64,000 nucleotides of DNA from Flavobacteriales bacterium (lineage in GTDB: Bacteria > Bacteroidota > Bacteroidia > Flavobacteriales > Flavobacteriaceae), in contig JALWTX010000003.1 in assembly GCA_026993355.1 (NCBI GenBank), forward strand, positions 27,000 to 90,999. The letters are read 5' to 3'. The translations under genes and the position numbers were made by a program. Numbering within the stretch: the first letter of the stretch is position 1; the number at the start of each line of letters is the position of its first letter. This document shows positions 55,506 to 64,000 of the stretch, in pieces. The notes below the pieces were generated by a model that did no database searches, was not told where the DNA came from, and worked only from the letters and a program-made list of their open reading frames with translations.

Positions 55506-55860
55506 AGATTGTTGATTTTAGTTAACATTTTAAAGATTAAATTAAGTTTATTTCTAACATATCATATTAATTTATTCATATTATTTATTAAAAATACAAT
55601 ATTTGTTAAATTATGTTTACAAATATATATTTTTTTTGATTTAAAACAAACATAATAAGTAATTTTTATAACTTTTTTATATAAATTAATATAACATTTT
55701 TTATTAGTTCAAAAATATAATCTTTTTTTTATTATCAATTAATAAATATTATGAACAACCTATTTCATTAAATGAAGAGTGCTTTTGATTTGATGAACGG
55801 TATAAACACTTATTCTTTAAACATATTATTTAAATACTGCATTTTTTGATAAAAACACTT

Positions 55861-55868
55861 TATTTTTG
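55861..55868 (+). promoter_or_regulatory. TATTTTTG -7 box immediately upstream of uvrA
   Basis: Matches TAnnTTTG; only 16 nt before ATG at 55885; no clear -33 element at ideal spacing. Confidence 0.4.
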
Positions 55869-55884
55869 CATTTTAAAATATAAA

Positions 55885-58722
55885 ATGACTAAGAAACAAA
55901 GCTATATAGAAGTTTTTGGTGCCAGAGAACACAATCTGAAAAATTTAGATTTCCGCTTACCTCATAAAAAACTCTCTGTTATAACAGGTCTCAGTGGTAG
56001 TGGTAAATCGTCCTTGGCATTCGACACCATTTATGCCGAAGGTCAGCGCCGTTTTATCGAAACATTTTCGGCTTATGCCCGTCAGTTTCTCGGTGGCTTA
56101 AACCGGCCGGATGTGGACAAAATAGATGGCCTGTCGCCGGTGATTGCCATTGAGCAAAAAACGACCAATAAAAATCCGCGTAGTACGGTTGGTACCATTA
56201 CCGAAATTTATGATTTTTTACGCTTGTTATATGCCAAAATAGGCGAAGCTTATTCTTATATGACCAATGAAAAAATGGTCAGTTACACCGAAAAAGAAAT
56301 TTTAAGCTTAATAGAAACTGAATTTAAAGACCAAAGCGTTTATCTTTTAGCCCCCGTTATCAAGTCGCGCAAAGGTCATTACAAAGAACTGTTTAAAAAA
56401 ATAGCCCGGCAAGGCTTTTTGAAGGTACGTATAGACGGACAAATACAAAATATTACACCCAATTTGCAATTGGAACGATACCGGACACATGATATTGAGA
56501 TTGTGATTGACCGTTTAAAAATCGGTGGAAGAAACCGGCGGTTAAAACAAAGTATAGAAACGGCATTATACCATGGCAAAGGCACGCTGATGATAGTTGA
56601 TGACCAACAAACAAAAGTGCGTTTTTTCAGCAAAAATTTGATGTGTCCGACCTCAGGCATTTCATATACTTTGCCCGAGCCGAACACTTTTTCATTTAAT
56701 TCGCCCAAAGGCGCTTGTCCGCATTGCAAAGGCTTAGGAACTGTTTTTGAAGTAGATATGCAAAAGGTCATTCCCGATCCGGATATCCCAATCAAAAAAG
56801 GCGGATTGGCCCCTTTGGGACCCTATAAAAAAAATTGGATGTTTAGCCAATTAGAAATAATTGCCAAAAAATATAATTTCGACCTGAGCACACCAATTAA
56901 AGACATTCCGGAAGAAGCCATGTCGGTTATCCTGTATGGTGCTGATGAACATTTTGACATTTTTGTTAAAAATTTGGGGGTGACACAGTCATATCATTTA
57001 AAATTTGAAGGCATTGTCCATTTTATTCAGCAACAGTATGAAGCCAATGATAGCCAAAAAATAAAGCGGTGGGCCAAAGGTTTTATGACTGAAAAAGCTT
57101 GTCCTGTCTGTGAAGGCAGTCGCCTAAAAAAAGAAGCGCGTTATTTTAAAATAAACAGCAAATCTATCGTCGATTTGGCCCAAATGGATTTGTCTGATTT
57201 AGCCACATGGTTTGAGACAGTCGAAAACACTTTGTCGGAAAAGCAAAAAATTATTGGCGAAGAAATATTAAAAGAAATCCGGAATCGTATCGGTTTTATG
57301 ACAGCTGTCGGTTTAGATTACCTCAATTTGTTCCGGCCGGCAAAATCATTGTCGGGAGGCGAATCACAACGCATTAGATTAGCCTCACAAATTGGCGCAC
57401 AATTGGTCAATGTCTTATATATTTTGGACGAACCCAGTATTGGCCTGCATCAACGAGATAATGAACGTTTAATTGACTCGTTAAAAAAGTTACGAGATAT
57501 CGGCAACACGGTTATTGTTGTAGAGCATGACCAAGATATGATGGAAGAAGCCGATTACATCATTGATATGGGCCCCCAAGCCGGGAAACACGGAGGCGAA
57601 ATTGTCGCACAAGGCGACTTAACAGCCATCAAAAAGTCCACTTCCTTAACAGCAGACTACCTAACAGGCCGTAAAAGCATAGAAGTGCCAACCGAAAGAA
57701 GAAAAGGAAACGGGTTGTTTATCCATTTAAAAGGCGCCACCGGCAACAACTTAAAATCGGTCAATGTTAAAATTCCGCTCGGCAAATTTATTTGTGTGAC
57801 GGGTGTCTCAGGAAGTGGCAAATCAACCTTAATAAATGAAACCCTCTACCCTATTTTGAATAAAGAAATTTACCGGGGCGTCAAAGAACCCATGCCTTAC
57901 AAAAGCATTGAAGGTATAGAAAATATTGATAAGGTAATTGATATAGACCAAAGCCCGATAGGACGTAGCAGCCGGAGTAATCCGGCGACTTATACCGGCG
58001 TTTTTCAAGAAATTCGTAACTTGTTTGCCCAAACGCCCGAAGCCCAAATACGCGGTTACAAACCAGGCCGGTTTTCGTTTAACGTTAAAGACGGCCGTTG
58101 CGCTGTCTGTGACGGTGCCGGTATCCGGACTATTGAAATGAACTTGCTTCCCGATGTGCAAATTACTTGTGAAACCTGTCAAGGCAAACGTTTTAACCGT
58201 GAAACTTTGGAAATACGTTACAAAGGCAAGTCCATTGCCGATGTGTTGGAAATGACAATTAATGAAGCAGTAGTATTTTTTGAACCCATTCCTAAAATTT
58301 TTCGTAAATTAAAAACGCTGCAAGACGTAGGCTTAGGCTACCTGACTTTAGGACAGCCGGCTCCTACCCTGTCCGGCGGTGAAGCACAGCGTTTAAAATT
58401 AGCCACCGAACTCTCTAAAAAAGATACGGGTAAAACGCTTTATATCCTTGACGAACCAACTACCGGTTTACATTTTGAAGATATCCGGATTTTATTGGAT
58501 GTTCTTAACAAATTAGTTGATAAAGGTAACACTGTCCTTGTAATTGAACACAATATGGACGTGATTAAGACTGCCGATCACCTGATTGATTTGGGTCCGG
58601 AAGGTGGCCAAAAAGGAGGGCGAATTTTGTTTGAAGGCACACCGGAAGAACTGATAAAACAAAAGAACTCTGAAACAGGGCGATTTTTGGCCAAAATTTT
58701 AAACAATCAGTCTAAAAAATAA
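55885..58722 (+). CDS. uvrA: excinuclease ABC subunit A (start refined to MTKKQSYIEV)
   Basis: VITGLSGSGKSSLAFDTIYAEGQRR, CPHCKGLG, SLSGGESQRIRLA, VTGVSGSGKSTL, CETCQGKRFNRETL, TLSGGEAQRLKLA. Confidence 0.98.
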   Translation: MTKKQSYIEVFGAREHNLKNLDFRLPHKKLSVITGLSGSGKSSLAFDTIYAEGQRRFIETFSAYARQFLGGLNRPDVDKIDGLSPVIAIEQKTTNKNPRSTVGTITEIYDFLRLLYAKIGEAYSYMTNEKMVSYTEKEILSLIETEFKDQSVYLLAPVIKSRKGHYKELFKKIARQGFLKVRIDGQIQNITPNLQLERYRTHDIEIVIDRLKIGGRNRRLKQSIETALYHGKGTLMIVDDQQTKVRFFSKNLMCPTSGISYTLPEPNTFSFNSPKGACPHCKGLGTVFEVDMQKVIPDPDIPIKKGGLAPLGPYKKNWMFSQLEIIAKKYNFDLSTPIKDIPEEAMSVILYGADEHFDIFVKNLGVTQSYHLKFEGIVHFIQQQYEANDSQKIKRWAKGFMTEKACPVCEGSRLKKEARYFKINSKSIVDLAQMDLSDLATWFETVENTLSEKQKIIGEEILKEIRNRIGFMTAVGLDYLNLFRPAKSLSGGESQRIRLASQIGAQLVNVLYILDEPSIGLHQRDNERLIDSLKKLRDIGNTVIVVEHDQDMMEEADYIIDMGPQAGKHGGEIVAQGDLTAIKKSTSLTADYLTGRKSIEVPTERRKGNGLFIHLKGATGNNLKSVNVKIPLGKFICVTGVSGSGKSTLINETLYPILNKEIYRGVKEPMPYKSIEGIENIDKVIDIDQSPIGRSSRSNPATYTGVFQEIRNLFAQTPEAQIRGYKPGRFSFNVKDGRCAVCDGAGIRTIEMNLLPDVQITCETCQGKRFNRETLEIRYKGKSIADVLEMTINEAVVFFEPIPKIFRKLKTLQDVGLGYLTLGQPAPTLSGGEAQRLKLATELSKKDTGKTLYILDEPTTGLHFEDIRILLDVLNKLVDKGNTVLVIEHNMDVIKTADHLIDLGPEGGQKGGRILFEGTPEELIKQKNSETGRFLAKILNNQSKK

Positions 58723-58724
58723 GT

Positions 58725-58835
58725 TTATTTTTTAGCACATTTATCACAGCCTTTTGTCTTTTGGGGCGAAAATATTTGTTTATAAACCACATATACGGCC
58801 CAACCTAATGCAGCATAAATAAGTATGTTAATCAT
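58725..58835 (-). CDS. FeoB-associated Cys-rich membrane protein (36 aa)
   Basis: MINILIYAALGWAVYVVYKQIFSPQKTKGCDKCAKK; ATG shares the A of the feoB TAA stop (TAATG); the 64-aa ORF-track start is upstream inside feoB. Confidence 0.82.
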   Translation of the reverse strand: MINILIYAALGWAVYVVYKQIFSPQKTKGCDKCAKK

Positions 58836-60961
58836 TATTTTAAAATTTGATAGGCAATAAATGCTGTTAAATAGGCAAAGCCGGTCATGTAGAAAAAGAC
58901 AATAACCGGCCATTTCCATGTTTTGGTTTCATTGCGCAAAGTGGCTAAGGTACTAAAACATTGCATGGCAAAAGCATAAAATAACAACAAAGAAATACCT
59001 ACTGCAAAAGTAAAAGTTTTGCCTCCCGTAATTAAATTTCGCTCATTAGCCATCCGTTCACGCAGCAACTGATCATTATCAGCATCGCCGACACTATAAA
59101 TGGTTGACAAGGTGCTGACAAATACTTCACGAGCTGCAAATGAGGTTAAAATGGCAATTCCTATTTTCCAATCGTAACCCAAAGGTTTAATAACCGGTTC
59201 GATTAGCTTACCCATTTGACCTAAATACGAATGCTCCAATCGATAGGAAGCAAGGTCCATATTTTGATATTGTTCAATTCCGTTTTGTTTAGCTTGGTTT
59301 AGATATGTTTCGGCATGGCTGAATTTTTCACTGCCATGAGTCGCCAAAAACCATAAAATAATCGAAAAGGCAACAATAATTTTACCAGCACCAAAAATAA
59401 AAGCTTTGACATGATCCCATACCGTGATAAATACATTTTTGGGAATAGGTGCCTTATATTCAGGCATTTCCAATATAAAAAACCGCTTGTACGATGACTT
59501 TATCAACTTACTTAATACATACGCCGAAATCAATGCTGCCATAAAACCCAAAAAATATAAAGCCAATAAAACTAAACCTTGTAGATTTAAAAAACCAAAA
59601 AGTTTCTTATCGGGTATAACCAAAGCGATAATGATGGTGTAAACCGGCAATCGAGCTGAACAAGTTATAAATGGCGTTATCAACATTGAAATAAGCCGTT
59701 CTTTAGCATTTTCAATGGTCCGGGCACTCATTATTGCCGGCACGGCACAAGCTGTACCTGATAGTAAAGGGACGACAGACTTACCGGACAAACCAAAGGG
59801 TTGCATAATACGATCCATTAAAAATACAATTCGACTCATATAACCCATTTCTTCTAATAAAGCAATAAATAAAAAAAGAAGGGTAATCTGAGGAACAAAT
59901 ATTAATACGCCTGCAATCCCCGACAAAATACCATCTGTCAGCAAATCGGTTAATTGATTATTTGGCAAATGCGTTTTTAAATAGACCGTTGTTTGACTAA
60001 AAAAATTGTCAATCCAATCCATAGGCACCGATGCCCAGTTAAAAATAGCTTGGAACACCAAAAACATGATTAACACAAAAATTAACAGCCCCCAAAATTT
60101 ATGGAGTAAAATACGATCTATTCGTTCAGTCAATCCGGTGGCACGGCTTTTATCTATCTTATAAGTTTGTTTTAAAATACGGTTAATATCTTGATAACGT
60201 TTGATAACTTCTTTTTGAAGTAAACGTTTCACCGTTGTTTTATCAAAAGGTAACTCATTAATTTGCGGGTATTTTTCTTTAATGAGTTTTTTAAATTTGT
60301 CTTGCTCGGTAAACAATAACCATAATTTATATAAATTTTCTTTTGTAAAATCTTGACGGATAAAATCCAAATTGGTGCCGGTCAGTTTGTAATGTTCAAA
60401 ATATTTTCTTGAAGGAAAATGAAACATTTCAGGGATTAACTCCTTCATTTGGTGAATACGTCCTTTTCCTTCGCGCAAACCATTTCCTTTGGCTTTTTTG
60501 GCACTGATTAAAATGACAGGTATTTTTAAAAGATCCTGCAATTTTTCGACATCAATTATAATGCCTTTTTTCTTCATCTCGTCGCACATATTAATCGCAA
60601 GCATCACTGGATAACCCAAATCTTGCAATTCTGTTAGCAATATCATATTGCGTTTTAAATTATTTACATCGGCAACCATTAAAACCCCATCAATTCCTTC
60701 GGAGTTTTTAAGCAGTTCCTTTAACACCACCTCTTCATCCTTTGACGTGGGATGCAAACTGTAAGTACCCGGCAAATCAATTAATTCTACTTCGGTGCCA
60801 TCATCTAATTTAAAAGATCCGCTCACCCTATTGACCGTAATACCCGGATAGTTCCCGATTTTTTTATGCAAACCGGTAAGTTTATTAAATAATGAAGTTT
60901 TTCCGGTATTTGGATTGCCAACCAAGGCAATTTTAAGCTTTTTTTTCTGCATTTTCCTCAT
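58835..60961 (-). CDS. feoB: ferrous iron transporter FeoB
   Basis: 708 aa; GNPNTGKTSLFNKLTG, DLPGTYSLHP, polytopic C-terminal half with GTACAVPAIMSARTI. Confidence 0.97.
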   Translation of the reverse strand: MRKMQKKKLKIALVGNPNTGKTSLFNKLTGLHKKIGNYPGITVNRVSGSFKLDDGTEVELIDLPGTYSLHPTSKDEEVVLKELLKNSEGIDGVLMVADVNNLKRNMILLTELQDLGYPVMLAINMCDEMKKKGIIIDVEKLQDLLKIPVILISAKKAKGNGLREGKGRIHQMKELIPEMFHFPSRKYFEHYKLTGTNLDFIRQDFTKENLYKLWLLFTEQDKFKKLIKEKYPQINELPFDKTTVKRLLQKEVIKRYQDINRILKQTYKIDKSRATGLTERIDRILLHKFWGLLIFVLIMFLVFQAIFNWASVPMDWIDNFFSQTTVYLKTHLPNNQLTDLLTDGILSGIAGVLIFVPQITLLFLFIALLEEMGYMSRIVFLMDRIMQPFGLSGKSVVPLLSGTACAVPAIMSARTIENAKERLISMLITPFITCSARLPVYTIIIALVIPDKKLFGFLNLQGLVLLALYFLGFMAALISAYVLSKLIKSSYKRFFILEMPEYKAPIPKNVFITVWDHVKAFIFGAGKIIVAFSIILWFLATHGSEKFSHAETYLNQAKQNGIEQYQNMDLASYRLEHSYLGQMGKLIEPVIKPLGYDWKIGIAILTSFAAREVFVSTLSTIYSVGDADNDQLLRERMANERNLITGGKTFTFAVGISLLLFYAFAMQCFSTLATLRNETKTWKWPVIVFFYMTGFAYLTAFIAYQILK

Positions 60962-61181
60962 CTATTAGTTGCACATCTATTTCATCCACAATTTCTCTTC
61001 CCAATGCTATACGGGTGTCTCCCATCAAAAAATACATGGGAGTCCCCAAAGGTGCTTTATTTAGTAATTTAATTTCAACCCCATCAACACATCCCATTTC
61101 CATTAATTTTAAGGGAAGGGCCATTTCTTGGCAATTGACCACTATAGCTTTTTGGTTTGGTTTAAGATCTCTCAACTTCAT
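60933..61181 (-). CDS. feoA: FeoA domain protein (start refined to MKLRDLKPNQ)
   Basis: MKLRDLKPNQKAIVVNC...LKLMEMGCVDGVEIKLLNKAPLGTPMYFLMGDTRIALG; overlaps feoB start. Confidence 0.9.
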   Translation of the reverse strand: MKLRDLKPNQKAIVVNCQEMALPLKLMEMGCVDGVEIKLLNKAPLGTPMYFLMGDTRIALGREIVDEIDVQLIDEENAEKKA

Positions 61182-61516
61182 TATGTAGAATGTTTCTAAA
61201 TAGCAAAAGTAAAATAAAATTAAAAAGAATGCTACTAAAATTACAAAAAAATAATATTCAATAACGTATTGCAAGACAATAAATTAATTGAGTTTCACAA
61301 TAAATTTGTTACTAAAAAATTATTTGATTGATCTTTTAAGACATCAATTTTCGTTATGAAACAATAAAAAAAATCAATGTGCTTATAAGATTAAAACCTT
61401 AAATGAAAAATAATTAATTTAATTAAATATTTAGTGGTGAAAATTATGACATTCTCAAAAAATATAAAAAATTGATATTTATTGATATTAAAAAGGTCTT
61501 TTTGCTAAAAAATAGT

Positions 61517-61524
61517 TATTTTTG
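61517..61524 (+). promoter_or_regulatory. TATTTTTG -7 box upstream of aconitase
   Basis: Matches TAnnTTTG; 33 nt before ATG. Confidence 0.45.
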
Positions 61525-61557
61525 TTAGATAAATTTTTTAACTTAAACATTTAGCTT

Positions 61558-63825
61558 ATGGCATTTGATATTGATATGATTAAAAAGGTCTATGAGACCC
61601 TCCCAAAACGGGTAGACAAAGCAAGAGAAGTCTTGGGACGCCCCTTGACATATTCTGAAAAAATACTGTATTCACATTTATGGCAGGGCGACCCTGATCG
61701 CGAATTTAAACGCGCGGGCGATTATGTCAATTTTAAAGTGGACCGGGTAGCCATGCAAGATGCCACTGCACAAATGGCTTTATTACAATTTATGCAAGCC
61801 GGCAAAAAAAAGGTGGCCGTGCCCTCAACTGTCCACTTAGATCACTTGATCCAAGCCTATATGGGGGTTAGCAAAGATTTACAAGAAGCTATTAACAAAA
61901 ATAATGAAGTTTACAATTTTTTAGAATCTGTTTCTAAAAAATACGGCATTGGTTTTTGGAAACCGGGTGCCGGTATTATTCACCAAGTCGTTTTAGAAAA
62001 CTATGCTTTCCCCGGTGGTTTAATGATTGGAACCGATTCGCATACCGTTAATGCAGGCGGTTTGGGTATGGTTGCTGTAGGTGTTGGGGGTGCCGATGCC
62101 GTTGATGTGATGGCAGGCATGCCTTGGGAGTTAAAATTTCCTAAATTAATCGGGGTTAAATTAACCGGCAAATTAAGTGTCTGGGCAGCTCCTAAAGACA
62201 TCATTTTAAAAGTGGCCGGTCTTTTAACCGTAAAAGGTGGTACCGGTGCCATTATTGAATATTTTGGCGAAGGTGCCGAAAGCTTGTCAGCAACCGGAAA
62301 AGGTACTATTTGTAATATGGGTGCCGAAGTCGGAGCTACTAACTCAAATTTTGCTTATGACGAAGCTATGGAGCGCTATTTGCGTGCTACCGGTCGTGAT
62401 GATGTGGCCGATGCTGCCAACGAAATTAAAGACTACTTACGCTCGGATGAAGAAGTCTATGCCAATCCGGAAAAATACTATGATGAACTGATCGAAATAA
62501 ATCTCAGTGAACTTGAACCTTATTTGAACGGACCATTTACGCCCGACAGAGATACGCCGGTAAAAGACATGGCCAAAGTTGCCCGTGAAAACGATTGGCC
62601 GCTTAAAGTTGAATGGGGATTAATCGGCTCTTGTACCAACTCTTCCTACGAAGATTTGTCACGTGCTGCTTCGGTTGCCAGACAAGCGCTCGAAAAAGGC
62701 ATTAAACCCAAAGCCCAAATAGGTATTAATCCCGGTTCCGAACAAGTCCGCTATACGGCCGAACGGGATGGAATTTTGGAAGTATTTGAAAAATTAGGGG
62801 TTAAAATATTCACAAATGCTTGTGGACCTTGTATAGGTCAATGGCGTAGAGACGATATTGAAGGTAATCCCAAAAATACGATTGTTCACTCCTTTAACCG
62901 TAACTTTGCCAAGCGTGCCGATGGTAACCCAAATACACATGCTTTTGTGGCTTCACCCGAAATGGTAATGGCCACAGCCATATCAGGCCGTTTAGATTTT
63001 AATCCTGAGACTGACACTATAGATGGCTTTAAATTTGAAGATCCGTCCGGATGGGAACTGCCTCCAAAAGGTTTTGCCGTTGATGATCCGGGTTATATTC
63101 CGCCGGTTGAAGACGGATCGGATGTAGAAATTGTAATCGATCCCAATTCAGATCGTCTGCAATTATTAACCCCATTTCCTGCTTGGAACGGCGATAATAT
63201 CTACGATGCACCATTGTTGATTAAAGTTATCGGCAAATGTACGACCGATCATATTTCAATGGCCGGTCCTTGGCTAAAATACCGCGGACATTTAGATAAT
63301 ATTTCAAACAATATGTTATTAGGTGGTATCAATGCCTTTACCGGCAAAGCCGGCGAAACCAAAAATCCGATTACAGGAAAATACGAACCCGTACCGAAAG
63401 TTGCCCGCGATATTAAAGAAGCGAAAATGCTTAGTGTCATTGTAGGCGACCATAATTATGGTGAAGGTTCATCTAGAGAACATGCTGCTATGGAACCACG
63501 TCATTTAGGCGTCATTGCTGTCCTTGTTAAATCTTTTGCCCGTATTCATGAAACCAATTTGAAGAAACAAGGTATGCTTGCTCTGACATTTGACAATGAA
63601 GCAGATTATGATAAAATACAAGAAGATGACCGCTTTAATTTTGTGGACTTAAATGAATTTGCACCGGGAAAACCTTTGATGATAGAAATTGTTCATCCGG
63701 ATAAGTCAATTGATTTAATCAAAGCCAATCATACTTATAACGAACAACAAATTGAATGGTTTAAAGCCGGTAGCGCGCTTAATTACATAAAAGCCAAAAG
63801 CGAAGAAGAAAAATTAGCTGAATAA
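61558..63825 (+). CDS. acn: aconitate hydratase
   Basis: 755 aa; [79 protein letters not shown]. Confidence 0.97.
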   Translation: MAFDIDMIKKVYETLPKRVDKAREVLGRPLTYSEKILYSHLWQGDPDREFKRAGDYVNFKVDRVAMQDATAQMALLQFMQAGKKKVAVPSTVHLDHLIQAYMGVSKDLQEAINKNNEVYNFLESVSKKYGIGFWKPGAGIIHQVVLENYAFPGGLMIGTDSHTVNAGGLGMVAVGVGGADAVDVMAGMPWELKFPKLIGVKLTGKLSVWAAPKDIILKVAGLLTVKGGTGAIIEYFGEGAESLSATGKGTICNMGAEVGATNSNFAYDEAMERYLRATGRDDVADAANEIKDYLRSDEEVYANPEKYYDELIEINLSELEPYLNGPFTPDRDTPVKDMAKVARENDWPLKVEWGLIGSCTNSSYEDLSRAASVARQALEKGIKPKAQIGINPGSEQVRYTAERDGILEVFEKLGVKIFTNACGPCIGQWRRDDIEGNPKNTIVHSFNRNFAKRADGNPNTHAFVASPEMVMATAISGRLDFNPETDTIDGFKFEDPSGWELPPKGFAVDDPGYIPPVEDGSDVEIVIDPNSDRLQLLTPFPAWNGDNIYDAPLLIKVIGKCTTDHISMAGPWLKYRGHLDNISNNMLLGGINAFTGKAGETKNPITGKYEPVPKVARDIKEAKMLSVIVGDHNYGEGSSREHAAMEPRHLGVIAVLVKSFARIHETNLKKQGMLALTFDNEADYDKIQEDDRFNFVDLNEFAPGKPLMIEIVHPDKSIDLIKANHTYNEQQIEWFKAGSALNYIKAKSEEEKLAE

Positions 63826-63839
63826 TTTTTATTTAAAGA

Positions 63840-63871
63840 CCAAAAAAAACGCCTCAAGAGGCGTTTTTTTT
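63840..63871 (+). terminator. intrinsic terminator after aconitase
   Basis: AAAAAAAACGCCTC aa GAGGCGTTTTTTTT. Confidence 0.9.
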
Positions 63872-63903
63872 ATGGGTCAAACCTTCCTTTTTATTTAAAC
63901 AAA

Positions 63904-64000
63904 TGTCTCGTCCTGAAATAGCGTTACACAAAAAAAGAAGTGTAATGAAAGAAAAAGACAAAAGCGTTTACGTTAAACGCACACAGAAGGATTATAGTTT
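63904..64000 (+). mobile_element. left end of probable IS3-like insertion sequence (truncated by window)
   Basis: TGTCTCGTCCTGAAATAGCGTTACAC candidate terminal sequence followed by transposase N-terminus. Confidence 0.55.
63945..64000 (+). CDS. transposase N-terminus (helix-turn-helix, IS3 OrfA-like), truncated
   Basis: ATG at 63945 reads MKEKDKSVYVKRTQKDYS..., resembling remembered flavobacterial KRTQ(K/R)DY(S/T)xxFKL transposase N-termini. Confidence 0.6.
   Translation, partial: MKEKDKSVYVKRTQKDYS

Noticed and set aside
55506-55845. Very AT-rich region with small inverted repeat (ATATTTGT...ACAAATAT at 55599-55626)
   Set aside because: Considered as a regulatory site or origin-like element, but such repeats are expected by chance at this AT content; it is the divergent promoter region of adhesin and uvrA.
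56379-56795. Minus-strand ORFs opposite uvrA (also 57829-58182)
   Set aside because: Antisense to conserved UvrA zinc and insertion domains; no independent signal.

Overview
This 64 kb window is a chromosomal segment from a low-GC member of the Bacteroidota. Homology calls come from reading the protein sequences; no database was searched. Signs of Bacteroidota include SusC/SusD, PorP/SprF, a gliding-motility/T9SS type B C-terminal domain, and TAnnTTTG -7 boxes. Most of the window is housekeeping: cdsA(partial)-LUD-ftsH-rsfS, birA, aroQ, crcB, menB, a mannose-1-P guanylyltransferase, tmRNA, tatA, rsmE, a susCD pair, pfkA, gap, pta, proC, a Y-family polymerase, a cysteine synthase-like gene, folP, menC, uvrA, feoAB and aconitase. 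The notable accessory content is: (1) a giant 3102-aa repeat adhesin (46197-55505) with an adjacent PorP/SprF and OmpA-like gene, containing an almost exact 2 x 624-bp tandem duplication and a DUF11-like array with an apparent four-domain (about 1.57 kb) higher-order period; (2) a coupled birA / FemAB-GNAT / WecE-like aminotransferase / Wzx flippase module without glycosyltransferases; (3) a susCD pair with no CAZyme or regulator next to it; (4) the left end of a probable IS3-like element at the window edge; (5) several compact RNA structures (hairpins made from coding ends, an intercistronic hairpin without a U-tract). I saw no CRISPR array, prophage or recognisable defence system, and nothing I can claim is a wholly new system. 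The adhesin cassette and the orphan flippase module are the best candidates for follow-up.
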